NCBI GenBank assembly: GCA_947846985.1
Contig: CANTUZ010000026.1
Span: 56,464,730-56,528,729 of the forward strand
Length of the DNA: 64,000 bases
Direction of reading: 5' to 3'
Origin: Fratercula arctica
Taxonomy: Eukaryota > Chordata > Aves > Charadriiformes > Alcidae
A program made the position numbers and the translations under genes. The notes under the pieces were generated by a model, which was given only the letters and a program-made list of their open reading frames with translations, was not told where the DNA came from and did no database searches. Each line of letters opens with the position of its first letter. Positions within the stretch are counted from its first letter, which is position 1. Of this stretch, positions 1 to 64,000 are shown one piece after another.

Positions 1-52211
<52,211 letters not shown>

Positions 52212-54294
52212 ATTTCCAAAAAGGTGTCTGTAAGAAAAAATATTTATAGCACATCAACAGTATTATACAAACAATAAAGGAGCTAAAACTATTGAGCTCC
52301 ATAAGGATGTCTAAGCAACCTGGGGCAAGGGCCAGCAAAAGGGATGATGCCCAGGGTCTGCTCGGGAAAGGCTGGGCACTCCCTTCACCTGGGTATCTCC
52401 ATGAACTGCCTTCCTATAGGACCCAGGCGCCAGCATCACATGGATAGATGCAAGTCAAAGGAACAAAAAGCAATATAAAGATGTTCTGCAGGACTCAAGG
52501 GGTGGCAATGTTTATTTTTTAATGCAAATATATAAATATAATTACATATATGCATGAATATTCCTTATCAGCTCTACAAGATGCTAAACAACAGTAAAAT
52601 GTAAGCTCAGGACTTGCTAAAAATGGCACAATGCTTTTACTAACTAGCCTATAATCCTCATGCAAACAAATTAATTAATCAGGGGAAGGGTTTAAATGAC
52701 TTTGCTTTACATTGTTAAGGAACAGAGTCACGTGTTATGCTGCATTGTAACTGCTCTTTAAATTTGAATTCCCAATACAGTTTGCAAAAATACCCGCTCC
52801 TCTGCAAGTTGTACTATTCCCAAATAGAGTAAATATTCTGCTCATAAAGAAGTTACGGTAGTAACATCAAAATCTAAAAAAGTATCCTAACACTCTGACT
52901 AGGTCTATCTTTGTTTTCAAGTAAATTATTTTATTTTGCATACTGAAACACCTTTAATCCAACCTGCCATTAATCCACAAATGCCAGAATGAATGCTGGT
53001 AACAGGTAATTTATGACGACTTAAGCTCCTATATTTCCCTTTCAGTTAACATTTCACCTTATATCCTCATTTTCACACAAATTTTAACACTATGTGGCTA
53101 CAGAGATCACCAAAAAAAAGGAGATTATTCAGTCAATCTGTAGTATAAGAAGAAGATAATTCCTAATAAATATGTTTGTTTTGAAATAATACACATATTT
53201 TTAAGGAAGTAAGTTAATCAGAAATGGACATTTCTTACTTTAAATATTATGAAGCAGAATAAATCAAACCACACAAACAACTTTATTTTAAGAGAAAAAA
53301 GAGTCAACTGGGACATGAAAAAAAAAGAGATAAAATAGTCTTATTTTACAGTACCTTCTTTAGAAGTCAGCATAAAAATGCACACAAAAAGAAACTATTA
53401 TATTTAAGATATCTGAGGATATAGAGATGATCCCATTTTCCTAAATCCCTCTTGAAAATTCAGGGCTGCTGAAAAACATTTCATGGTCTGTAACTTTCTC
53501 TTCATGCACACTGCATAGCAGAGTACTCAATGTGCACTTGTTTAAAAAGCAGTAAAAGCAGCTGTATTTTCGGTGAATAACTTCAACAAAGTGATGATTT
53601 CCTTCATTGAAAACAGTCATGCAGACTGCAAACTGTATTTCCTTTTTTTCTTTTATTCTCAGTCTCAGTAACTTTCCTTTTGGATATATTCAGCAAAATT
53701 TAAAATTTAAAAAAAAAAAAAAAAAGTCATTTGCATGAACCCCCTAGCGTAAAACTTGATTGCATTCCAGATCTTTTGCTTAATTATTAAGGAAAATCAA
53801 AACAGAAAATCAGTACAACTGATTAGCATTGCTAAAGTGTTTATATTAGCAATAAAAAATGTAGATGACTCGTTTAACTCTTGCCTTTTACAGTTTGCAC
53901 TGATGCCCTGTTCAGAGATTCACTTTTCTTATTATATATTGCTTAAATTATCTCACCCAATAATACATCAGTATCTTCGTTATCTACATATACGTAGTAC
54001 CTGTGTTTTAAGTACTGAAAACGCTCATGTTGGAGAATGCTTTCTCTATGCAAATTAGTGATTAGTAGATGTATGAGAGAGTAAATAACTCATGCTAAAA
54101 CAGAAAGCTCCTCTGACCTCCTACCACATATTGTATAATTTATGTTCCTGAGCCATAAACAGGAATTTTGCTACGAGGCATCAAGCTTTCTACTGTGAGT
54201 AGCACCATTGACCTCCACGAAAAAGAACTTCAAAGAGGTAAATGGTTGTTCCCGAAATGCTCTCCAATATCCAGCAACAGGTTTGCACATATAC

Positions 54295-54313
54295 GGGGGG
54301 GGGAGAGCGGGGG
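54295..54313 (+). repeat. Short G-rich tract (G9 then GAGAGCG5-like)
   Basis: G9-AGAGC-G5 followed by AAATAAG. It resembles the larger G tracts elsewhere in the window but is shorter. Confidence 0.8.
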
Positions 54314-56858
54314 AAATAAGATATTCTTCAAACTTCATATAGGAGTTAGCAAATCTGACTTCATAACCTTACTAACCACACAACAAATTTAACCTAGCCC
54401 ACGGTGGTTTACTGCCAGGTCTTTCTTACACAAAAGCACACAACAGAAGACATATGTCTCAACAGAACACAAAAATCTTATTGCCCCTCAGCATTTTTAT
54501 ACTGTTCGAAGCAAAAAACTTTAGTTGACAAAGCTGCATCTTTACTCTCATTTGGGCAAGATCTTTAAGACAAGTCCTGTGCAATATGAGGTCTGTTTAG
54601 CTCAGAGACTTCCCTGTTTCCCCGGACTGTAATACAGGCCCATGTTTTAAAAATGTTAACAGGAAAGCAGTGCAGCTGCATGAGGCAACCATAGACTACT
54701 CCCCTAAATTTCTGTAATCTAATTAAGGAAATTCAGCTCATTACACGTTTATTACATCAAAGGAAGATATTAATAGTCATCAGTAATAGTCACATTAAAA
54801 AATTAATCTGATCATTCCAAGGTATATTATAATTACTAACAAGCTCATTTTAATACGGTGTAACAGGTGTACAGGTATCCCAAAAATATACTGCCATAAA
54901 TTACAGGTACTCCCCTAAAATTCTTTTTAATGTGAGTAACTACATAAACTGCATTCATCTCGCTAGTCAGCAGATGAAAAAGCCTCTATGCACCATATAA
55001 ACACAGACAGTTAACCACTACTACCCATCACCTGAGATTTGCAGGCACTTTCTCTATCACTACCAACTGTGTTGACAGTTTTGCACACCTTTGGCTGTCG
55101 TTTGGTTTGGTTTTTTTTTCCTGTAGAGTTTAGGATCAAAACCAGAGTAAGAACAGATAACTAAAAAAGGCAAACAAATGGTTCTCCTCTATGTAGCGAA
55201 AATTCAGACACAACTGCAAACTAATCTCTCCACCCACCCAGAGCAGAGCCACAAGCAAACTCAGGGGATGCAACTCTCCCTCAGATTTGTCGTAACAAAA
55301 GGTAAATAAATAAGAGGGGAACTGGGGGAGCAGAGTCAAACAATGCAAAACATAAAAGAAATGAAGTTTGCTCAAGGCTGCAAACAAGTACTTTCTGGTC
55401 AGCAAAATCAAGTGCTGTTGGTGAATTAAGCAGGATTAGAACTGCATGAGCAACAGAGAATAGTACGATACAGTTGCTAACACGACATAATGGACCCAAG
55501 ACCAAGGGAAATGCTGATGTAGCTTTCTCATTACAGTTGCAAAAGCATTACCACCGCAACATAAAAAATGCAGCAGGAACATGCCATTTAGTTAGAAGAC
55601 AAACCAGCATAGTACGAGCTTTTCATACTCTGTCATGGTATCTCTAAGGTTTTACAACACTCATTTCTGCTTTTCCGCAGTGATACGGCACAGGTATGTC
55701 AAACTCTTCTCTGGGCTGTAATCCCATGGGCTGTTCTTAATTACATTTACATTGCATTAACCTGCATGTACAGCAAATGCTGTTTTTAAAAAAAAAAATC
55801 TTCATTCTGTCCATCACAGTTAACCTTTCAGACTGAATTGTAAACCACACTGTCATTACTACAGAGGCCCTTGCTGGGCCTCTGCCTTCACACTCTCCAG
55901 AGCATGACAAAGCCAGCACTCCATAACAGACTTAGCAACTGCTACCTGCAACTGGAAATCACAGCTCCAGAGGAGATAAAGACTTTTTCTAAAGATATTC
56001 CAGTGAAGAACTGTTGGGTCCTTCACTTACGTAGTTTTTCATAACATTATACTCTCCTCACTCCTGAGTTTCAGCTCCTCTACCAAGGGCACAATTATAA
56101 AGTCATCTCTTACGCTACCGATGTCAGGCAAAGCAAAATTTGAACCTGACCTAGTCTTGTCAATGATGATTAGTCCCATGTTAACTTCTGTGAAAAAAAC
56201 TGATTGCTTTTATTGATTACATTAGCGAATTAATGGGTGAAGAGCAGAAGGCGTTTTTCCTTTGGAAATCAGTAAATCAGTTTGATGCAATGTCACGTGA
56301 AACCTCACTCATAAACCAAATACAAATTAACCTGAATAGAAGCATTATCACACAGGCCCTAGACCGACTGAAGAAGTACAATTACGGCAAACGTAAATAA
56401 AGTGATAATAAATATGTCACTCTGAAGGCATCATTGACAGTTAGGGGAGCTCAGAAAAGACCGATATGCAACCCATCTGGCAAGGTTGAGACTCTACTTG
56501 ACAGAAAATGTGTGGGATGTAGACAGCTAATATGTCGGTTTGCTAAATGATAAACCAATAGTGCCCTAAACCAAATGACCCTTTCAGACCCCCCATGATC
56601 GAAGACTACAAGGGCCCTCCTTGATGCAGCTTAATCAAATCTGACCCTTTTAGCTCATGCTTCTTTATGAGAAATAAATCTCACTGCCTCACTGTTCATT
56701 GGAACACGTGCTAACTGGCAGGTATTGCCTTAGCCACGCACTCACTAACAATGTGACCATGCTGGATGAATTTGCTAAATATATGACTAGCCATAAACCA
56801 TATTGACCCAATCACTGAGCCCTCCCTCAAAACACAGTATTAATTTCCTTATTTAAAA

Positions 56859-57303
56859 TCCTAGAATTCCTAGGTTGGAAGGGACCTTTCAGATCATCTA
56901 GTCCAACCATCAACCTAACTCTGACAAAACCCATCACTAAACCATATCTCTAAGCACTAAGTCTACCCGTCTTTTAAATACCTCCAGGGGTGGTGACTCA
57001 GCCACCTCCCTGGGGAGCCTGCTCCAATGCTTAATAACCCTTTCAGTGTAAAAATTTTTCCGAATATACAGTCTAAACCTTCCCTGGTGCAACTTGAGGC
57101 TGCTTCCTCTTGTCCTACCACCCATCACTCGTGAGAAGAGACTGACCCCCACCTCTCTACAACCTCCTTTCAGGTAGTTCTAAAGAGTCATAAGGTCTCC
57201 CCTCAGCCTTCTTTTCTCCAGGCTAAACAATCCCAGTTCCCTCAGATGCTCCTCATAAGACTTGTGCTCTAGACCCTTCATGAGCTTTGTTGTCCTTCTC
57301 TAC
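56859..57303 (-). mobile_element. CR1 LINE fragment, degraded, minus orientation
   Basis: The plus strand begins with TAGGTTGGAAGGGACC and ATCTAGTCCAACCA, the reverse complement of a CR1 3' end. It continues into the reverse complement of the CR1 ORF2 end and stops near 57303, so this is a 5'-truncated copy of about 445 bp. Unlike the copy at 41853-44160 it lacks a clean ATTCTATG tail and carries a frame break, so it is likely an older insertion from a different CR1 subfamily. Confidence 0.9.
56937..57152 (-). pseudogene. Remnant of CR1 ORF2 C-terminus
   Basis: The frame reads [14 protein letters not shown] CR1 C-terminal wording, including [20 protein letters not shown] and [16 protein letters not shown], the same family end as the long CR1 in this window. 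The upstream part (57153-57303) still shows CR1 sequence but is interrupted by a stop. It is a dead fragment. Confidence 0.88.
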
Positions 57304-60300
57304 ACAAAAGTAAGAGCCCCTCCAGTTTCTCCCTTCACACATTTGTTCTTCTGCAAGCTTTTTCACTCCCGAGGTCCCTCTGGGGGTGGCAGCCATCTAT
57401 CCCAATTAAGACCAGCTTAGCCTAAAAGCCAATGCAGCCACATGCCAGGCTTCCCTTCTCAAAGGCTAGCAGGTCTTGCACGAAGAGAGTATCCCTAAGT
57501 CACTCAAAAACAGTTGTATCACAAAGTCTCAAACCTCAGTTAGTATCTAAGATTCAAAGTGAAACAAACTGGCACATTTGAAGAGTCCAAAGGTGTTCAA
57601 GATAGACTAAGTTCATGAAATGGAAAACCATTTAATTTATACTGGTACCTGAAGAATAACCAAATCAGAGGCTGAGTGTGCTGGAACAAGTCTCCTTTAT
57701 GGGGACAGATCATACTGCTACTTTTTTCAAGTGCCAGGTTATTAAGAAAAATAAATCATTAATGAATTGCCATTTTTCTTCAGTTAATAGATTAGACCAT
57801 TTTTATTTTTCTGTCTCTCTTTAATTATCAGAGGTTTCTAGACAAATGAGGTTTATTTAATCATAACATTTGTGTATATGTTCTGGCCTCATGCATAATA
57901 ACTTCCAAATCCATTGGTCATTTACACTGGAGTTAACAGAAGGGAAGAAGTATTGAATTGTCAAGTTCCAGAGAATCAACAGATAACCCACAAGTTTGGA
58001 GGAGACCAGGCTTTATTTGCCCATAAGTCACGGAAATCCCTGTTTTGAAAGCTATGGCATCACAATTCTTTAAGTAATGTTATCATTTCACACGGGTCCT
58101 CAAGGACTACCTGCTTCCCTGCAAGTCACTCAGCAGTATCTTTTACAAGATTTGTTCTTACTGTAAAAGATCAGATGACAATTTCCCCAGGATCTTCTGG
58201 CCTTTTGGGAAGCAAGACTCTTTTTGGCCCACCAGCTTCACATGCTGCCATACACCACTCTCACCGTACAGTGGGAGTTTCCGTAGCTGCTAAACTGGCA
58301 GGGATGATATATGCATTTATCAGTCCTCTTTTCCCTCAAATCAGTATTAAAAGGAGAAGGAAATAAAGTTCAGTGGAAGTCAAGTCTGCACGAGGCAAGG
58401 AGGCATGGTAAAGACAAATGCCAGCACGATGGATCCTTTGCAGACGGACTCATTATTATTCCTCTGAGGCAGGCTGCCAAACATCACAAGCATGGGGTCA
58501 CTTCACTGTAGCTGTCCTTGTCCACTAAATCAGAGCTCTGTTCACATTAAAAGATTGGGGGTTTTTTAAGGCAGATAGCAAGTATAGGTCTTGAACATGC
58601 AAACCTGTGATTGTTAAGGTTACCTACAGCACATGGTACCATAAGTTTAAAGATTATTCACATGAGAAGTTGACAGCATGAACTGTTAACAAAAATCTTT
58701 TTGGCTAAGTGTGCTGTCCACTTATTTTCCACCCAGATGAAAGGCTACCAAATAAAGACAGTTAAAGCTGTCTAGAATCCAAACAAAAGTATCTGAAAAG
58801 CACACTTTCAGAAGATGAAACAGCAGCTAGAACATAAACCCCGATACACTTCTTTTACATAAGACACTTTAAGTGAATATAAAAAACTATGTCAGGTAAG
58901 TATAGCTATTATCTGTTTCTGGTCTGGGTATTAGTGGACAATAATTTTTTATTCTAACTTCAGGTTCTCATACCAAAAGAAAAGGGAAAATTCCTCAAGA
59001 TGCTTAATGCTCCTTCATCCCAAGCCAAATAATGAAGCCAAAGATGAGGAACGACAAACAAAAAGAAACAGTTTCTAAAAATAATTTATAATAAACTGAT
59101 TTTGTGAACACAGACCACTGAAAATCCTCCCAGGGTGTGTCTGTACTGTTGGTGGTAGCATTGCCTCAGGTTCGTATTTTTGGGTAATGGCAATGTGCAG
59201 CTTGTCACCAGGGGAGAACTTGGGACCAAGACTAGTTCCCCCTTCCACGCACAGGGAAGGCCACACAGGAGCCTTGTTTTAGAAATCCCACCTGCAACCA
59301 CCATCTCTTTCTCTTAAGCATGCGTAGATCTTGGGAGGTTGCCGTTTCCCAGCTGACTGCCTGCTTGCAGGCGAGCTATGGCAGCTGTTTGTTGCCTGCA
59401 TCTTCCAGCCAGACCTTCAAGATCTTCCTCCTCCCCTTCCAGCCACTCTCCACAGCTGTGGATCGCCCCGGGGCTGGCCAGCTGCCCCCAGGGAAGCCAC
59501 AGGCCACGTTTTGGAAGAAAACAGTGGTGGGATGCAGAGACATGCAGGAGCCAGGGGCTGGCTGGTGAAGTCAGCTGTCTGGGACAAGGCTACCAACGCA
59601 GGGACCAGCAGCTTTCAGTCCATGCACAGATGGCACCTATCAGGCCTGGGCATCTTTCCCAGGGTGGCTGTTGACAGTTAACAGTCAGTTAACAGTAACG
59701 AAAGCAAATAACACATATTTTAAGAAAGGCTATACAGTAAAGGGCTTGATACAAAAATATCCATGCAGACAGACTTCCTTTCCCCTCTCTTCCCCTTTTC
59801 TTTTTTTAACCGAATAACATGTTCCTTACTGGACCATCAGTCTGTATATTAATCCCAGGGCTGTTTCAATAGTACAGGTGAAGGCTATAAGGCTAGGAGT
59901 AAAAACGGCTGAATGCAAGTGTTTAAGGGAAGTTATTTCTCAAGTTAGATGTTAGTGGCATGTACGAAAGCTGTTTATTACAGAATAACATGATAAGAAA
60001 TCTGTATTGAATTTTTAGCATAGTCCGCTTAAGCAGACAGCATCACCAGACATCTGACATTTCTTTTTTTTTCTAACGGGAATCATAAGAAAGGATATTG
60101 TATTCATGGATGCAACCGTGAAAACTTTGTGGTTGCTGACAAGTTGCCTGGGAAAATCCTGTGGTTGCCCAAATACACTGATGCCCTGGTTCCACTGCTG
60201 TGGAAATTCTCATTCATGGTTTTACCCTCTCTTGACCGTAGCTTTTGTGACCCCTCTTTTCCTATTATCTCAAGTACCAGCCTTCCAGACACTGTGTCAC

Positions 60301-62053
60301 TTCCCGTTTATTGCCAGCATATAAAGGAGTACAATGACAGGACTCAGACAATTCCTTTAGCTTCCTATGCAATTTAGGATCCATTTCAAATGTGCCTGCC
60401 AACCTTTAAAAGTCTTCTGCTTTCTTGTTTCAGCCCTCTTCAAAGACCGCCTCTGTTTCTTTCCTTCCCCCATTACATGCATGTTCTCTTTTTCCACATA
60501 CATTTTCATCATACATTAGATTCTTCCCTTTCCCAGACACAGCCTCCGTTATCACTGGCAAAATTATTCAGTCTGCAGCTCCCCATACTTGTCACAGCCT
60601 TTCACTGGACCCTTTCATTACGAAAATCAGACATACAACACCCTCATTTTTTTACATCTTCTAGTTGCTAACAAGTTGTTATAATTCGTGAACAAATCTG
60701 TTGGTAACACTGCTTCAGTTAGATTTGTCTTTGTAAATCATCCAAGGAAATGCCACTTTGCATATAACGCTCTACAGAAAATAAAGTTGTCATTTCAGTT
60801 AGCTCCTGTTTTCATGATTTTGACTGAGCATTTCACTCTTGTAAATTCTTATCACAGTACTTTGTTACAGACTTCAGTTTTCAAATGATCTGCTGTTTTT
60901 GCTGGTTTTTTTTTTTAAAGTTAATTAACTCTGATGCCATCTCATTTCAACAGCTTCTGAACATTTCAATGCATTACTTATCAGCTTTTCTTTTCCACCT
61001 CCAGCAAACTAGTTCAAAGCATCTATAAATCATTGCACAAGCCTCCCACGCCCCCCTGCAAAGTAAATCCGAAACGTTCTTGTAGAAGAATGGGGAACCC
61101 AGAAATGTTTCCTTTGACACTTGATTCATTCACTTCCTCCATCTCTTATTTTGGCACCTGCAAAGGTTAGAATGGATGTAGTACTCATTCATTCTTTCCT
61201 CAAAGGGGAAAATGTAAGACTATAATGCAAAACCAAAAGAGACCAGTTAATTCTGATTTTTTAACAAAACCACAATTAAAGGGACAAATCCTATTCCCAT
61301 TAAAGTCAAAGGGAATTCTGCCCCAAACAGCTTTCAGTGAGATTATAATATAACCTGATGAGACCATCCTATAGTGTGAGCAACACGCAAGACTCTGGTT
61401 TTCACAGTAAACTGGCTCAACAACATTGGGAGATCCTTTCAGTGCAGCCTTGGGAGTTGCTACTAGCTGGAATAAACGGAAGGAGCTCTATAGACCAACA
61501 TGTGCAAGATCAGACCCATTTTCCCACCTACTCATATCATTTCTCACCCACCTCCCTGTGTCTCTCCACCACAGTTAATTTACTACTACCTAATGAGATG
61601 CCAACAAGTCCATTTATACTGCTGTCAGCCGTATATCACTTAACTTTTATCCTAACTGTATACCTTTCATAACATTTGTAAGCATATGCACTTATGGAAA
61701 CAATGCTTGTATCTGTGAGGCTTCTCCTGTGACCTTTACTTACTAGCTTGTTTGGTTTGCACTGCTCCTTGACATTGCAGGGTGACAATTTGGTCTCATC
61801 ACCCCATCTGTGGCTGCTAATATCTACAGACATAATATGAACAACAGTTTAAGCAGTAGCTGAACATTTAAGGCACCTAAACACAACATTATATTATTTT
61901 TTAAAAATATTACAGTCTTAAAACCATGTTTGTAGTTCTAAAATTTCAGTGCTTAGTCTCCCTATCCCTCAGCAGAGAAAAAAAAATATTCCTAGGGAGA
62001 AATTCAGCTTGCCAGGTGCCAATGGTGTCTGCGGGTTTTCTGTCTTTCATGTG

Positions 62054-62072
62054 TTTGTGTGTGTGTGTGTGT
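62054..62072 (+). repeat. (TG)n dinucleotide microsatellite
   Basis: About nine TG units, with a few CA/TA-rich motifs nearby at 62100-62150. Confidence 0.88.
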
Positions 62073-63261
62073 CCGTACATGCGCACTTGCACATTGGTGC
62101 ATATATATACATGCAGGTAAACGTACACAGACACAGACAGATTCAGTACACTCCTAGATATATAGTTGAAGCTGTAAGACAAGACACTACGCTTTAGTGA
62201 ATAAATAATACCTGTAAGAAATAAAACTGCCACCAACACTCATGATGGACAGCAAAAAAACATGTTCTTTCCAACAATGACAAAGTAAACAACTTGGTAT
62301 TTTATGTATAAAAACACTTTGATACTAAAAGAATAATTTCATATCAAAGTTTCCAGTTCTGATTTATATCAGCTTCAGTTTTCTCTTACCATAATTTTTA
62401 AGACATCTCAAATCATTACATTCTTAAATTAATTTCTTTTAATGATGAATCAGACTTTCCTTTAAAAAGAGTGCCCGGTACATCATTAAAAGAAACTAAT
62501 GATGGCAAATGCCTTAGAAGCTCTAACAATCAAAAGAAGACTTTTTTGGTTGCAATTAATATCTTTTTCAAGACAGTTTCTCTTATTAAAATATGTTAAT
62601 TTTCTTTGGTTACAGGTTATATGAAACCTTCCTAAATGTCTGCTGCTAATTCCAGCTGAAGGCAGTGTAATTTGAACCCAGAAGAATCAAGACCGCATTT
62701 TTATTAACTTGAGCACAAGGCCCTAAATTCCTCAAAATGTTATCCTTCAGGACACATGTTGCCTTCTTTAAACCTGTACCTCTTTGCAGTATGGGTTGTA
62801 AAAGGACAGCAGTAGCACGAGCACATATCTGTCATTACAAAAATGGTCTATTCATAGCATTGTCTGACAAAGCACCTTTAGTAACAAGGCACCCTATTCA
62901 GGGATCTAATTTTTGCAGACATTTGTATGCCAAATTAAAAAAAATCTCTGTGATGGTGGGTTTAATGAGGTACTTTGTTATTCTCTGCAATAAAAATTAA
63001 AAGAGAGAGACAGAATTCTTCAGCTTAATTGCCACATCTGTTATTAGGCACTTTACTGTGATTGACTGGAGTGTATGTGTCAGAGACTGTGCCAGAAAAC
63101 AGGCAAACTTTGTAAGCAGACTTATAGCCCAACTGGCATTAGCAGGATCTCTGTTACAACTTCTGCTGCCGCTCAGTTAAAACTACAGGAACGTTGGCCT
63201 TGGTTCAGTCATTCATTAAAAATAAAAACAAGTATTGCGAATTGTGTGTGGCATTGTGTTG

Positions 63262-63331
63262 TGTTTTGTTTTGTTTTGTTTTGTTTTGTTTTGTTTTGTT
63301 TTGTTTTGTTTTGTTTTGTTTTGTTTTGTTT
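63262..63331 (+). repeat. (GTTTT)n pentanucleotide microsatellite, about 14 copies
   Basis: Uninterrupted TTTTG array, the reverse complement of the AAAAC motif at 4850-4915. The open frames through it (F-V-L-F-C repeats) are spurious. Confidence 0.97.
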
Positions 63332-64000
63332 TTAAGGGAAATTAAAAGCATTCACTACTTTCAGAAGGAAACGCAGTGAATGCCTGAATGTGCCACCTCT
63401 CATTGACAGATGAGAGACACAAGCAATCCAAAGTCTGGAAATTGCATGGGATGAAACTTCATGTCCAGTAGTACATCTGCTGCTTTATGTTGCTAGCAGA
63501 TCAGACATCAGCTAAGAAGATGGTGAAAAACAACTTGCAGAGGGACGGGACGATCATGGCGAGAGAGCTTCTGGGAAGAGTGAAAATGGAATGGGTGCTC
63601 TCCTCTGATCTGCGTGGAAATTTGGGATGAAACTTGAACTCACTCATAAAACTCCTTGTTCTCTGTGAAATCCAGAGCAGCCCAACAGTGCAACGCTGCC
63701 AGCGTTTGCCAGGTCACCTTGCCGGCCACAGCAGGGACACTCCAGGCAGCTTAGGCAGGGCACTTCATACAGAGGTAGCAAACACGACTGCAGCTCCCTG
63801 GCAGCAGATGGGTAGGGGAAAGCACAGCCCACGTAAGAGGGAGAGACCAGAGGAGCCACGCTGAGGGACCGTGTGATGCCGGGAGGAAGCGCATCCCTCC
63901 CCCTGCCCATGGCCCTGTGCTGGGTGGTGCTGACAAACGACTTCTGGTGACTAAAGCCTCAGATTCACAATCACGACACCTGGTGAAAACTCCGTGCTTG

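Larger units (their letters stand above)
52228..64000. other. MEGF10 intron 1 and/or 5' flank (11.8 kb)
   Basis: Coding exon 1 begins with a splice acceptor, so at least the part next to 52228 is intron. I could not recognise the untranslated first exon, a promoter or a CpG island anywhere in this stretch. It contains a decayed CR1 fragment (56859-57303), a (TG)n run near 62054-62072, a (GTTTT)n array (63262-63331), a short G-rich spot (54295-54313) and a GC-richer segment with several overlapping open frames (59320-59680). The rest is AT-rich and unassigned. Confidence 0.75.

Noticed and set aside
60390..60671. C/T-rich plus-strand frames of 79-93 codons
   Set aside because: Pyrimidine-rich composition keeps the frames open; no protein family resemblance was seen.

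Overview
The window looks like avian (or at least archosaur/sauropsid) nuclear DNA. It has GT–AG spliced exons, AT-rich introns and CR1 non-LTR retrotransposons with the typical CR1 3' end. It contains one recognisable host gene, on the minus strand: the 5' half of MEGF10 (multiple EGF-like domains 10), an engulfment and cell-recognition receptor of the Draper/CED-1 family. I recovered twelve coding exons by matching splice sites and reading phase. They run from the initiator ATG at 52211 down to an exon ending at 2803 and together encode about 564 residues: signal peptide, EMI domain, and roughly the first nine and most of the tenth EGF-like domain. Every exon–exon phase agrees and no frame break was seen. 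The remaining EGF domains, the membrane segment and the cytoplasmic tail must lie to the left of position 1. The untranslated first exon(s) and the promoter were not identified; they lie upstream, either in 52228–64000 or beyond it.

Layout, right to left, which is 5' to 3' for the gene. 64000–52228 is 5' flank or first intron, with a (GTTTT)n repeat and a decayed CR1 fragment. 52227–47693 holds the exons for the signal peptide and EMI domain. 47692–35366 is a 12.3 kb intron carrying a 2.3 kb CR1 copy with an uninterrupted reverse-transcriptase frame and a second small CR1 tail. 35365–35273 is the first EGF-like exon. 35272–21125 is a 14.1 kb intron with a local CpG-rich patch. 21124–2803 holds eight exons encoding EGF-like repeats, separated by introns of 0.6–6 kb. 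2802–1 is the start of another intron.

Outside MEGF10 and the CR1 copies I see no further credible protein gene, no tRNA or rRNA gene, and no CRISPR or bacterial-type feature. The most unusual sequence is a perfect 43-nt G run (C run on the gene's sense strand) at 17101–17143. A second G-rich tract at 37101–37126 is followed by the same AATAAAA. I found no convincing new biological system; the findings are modest and ranked accordingly. From memory of chicken synteny, MEGF10 is on the Z chromosome, so a Z location is plausible but cannot be shown from this sequence.
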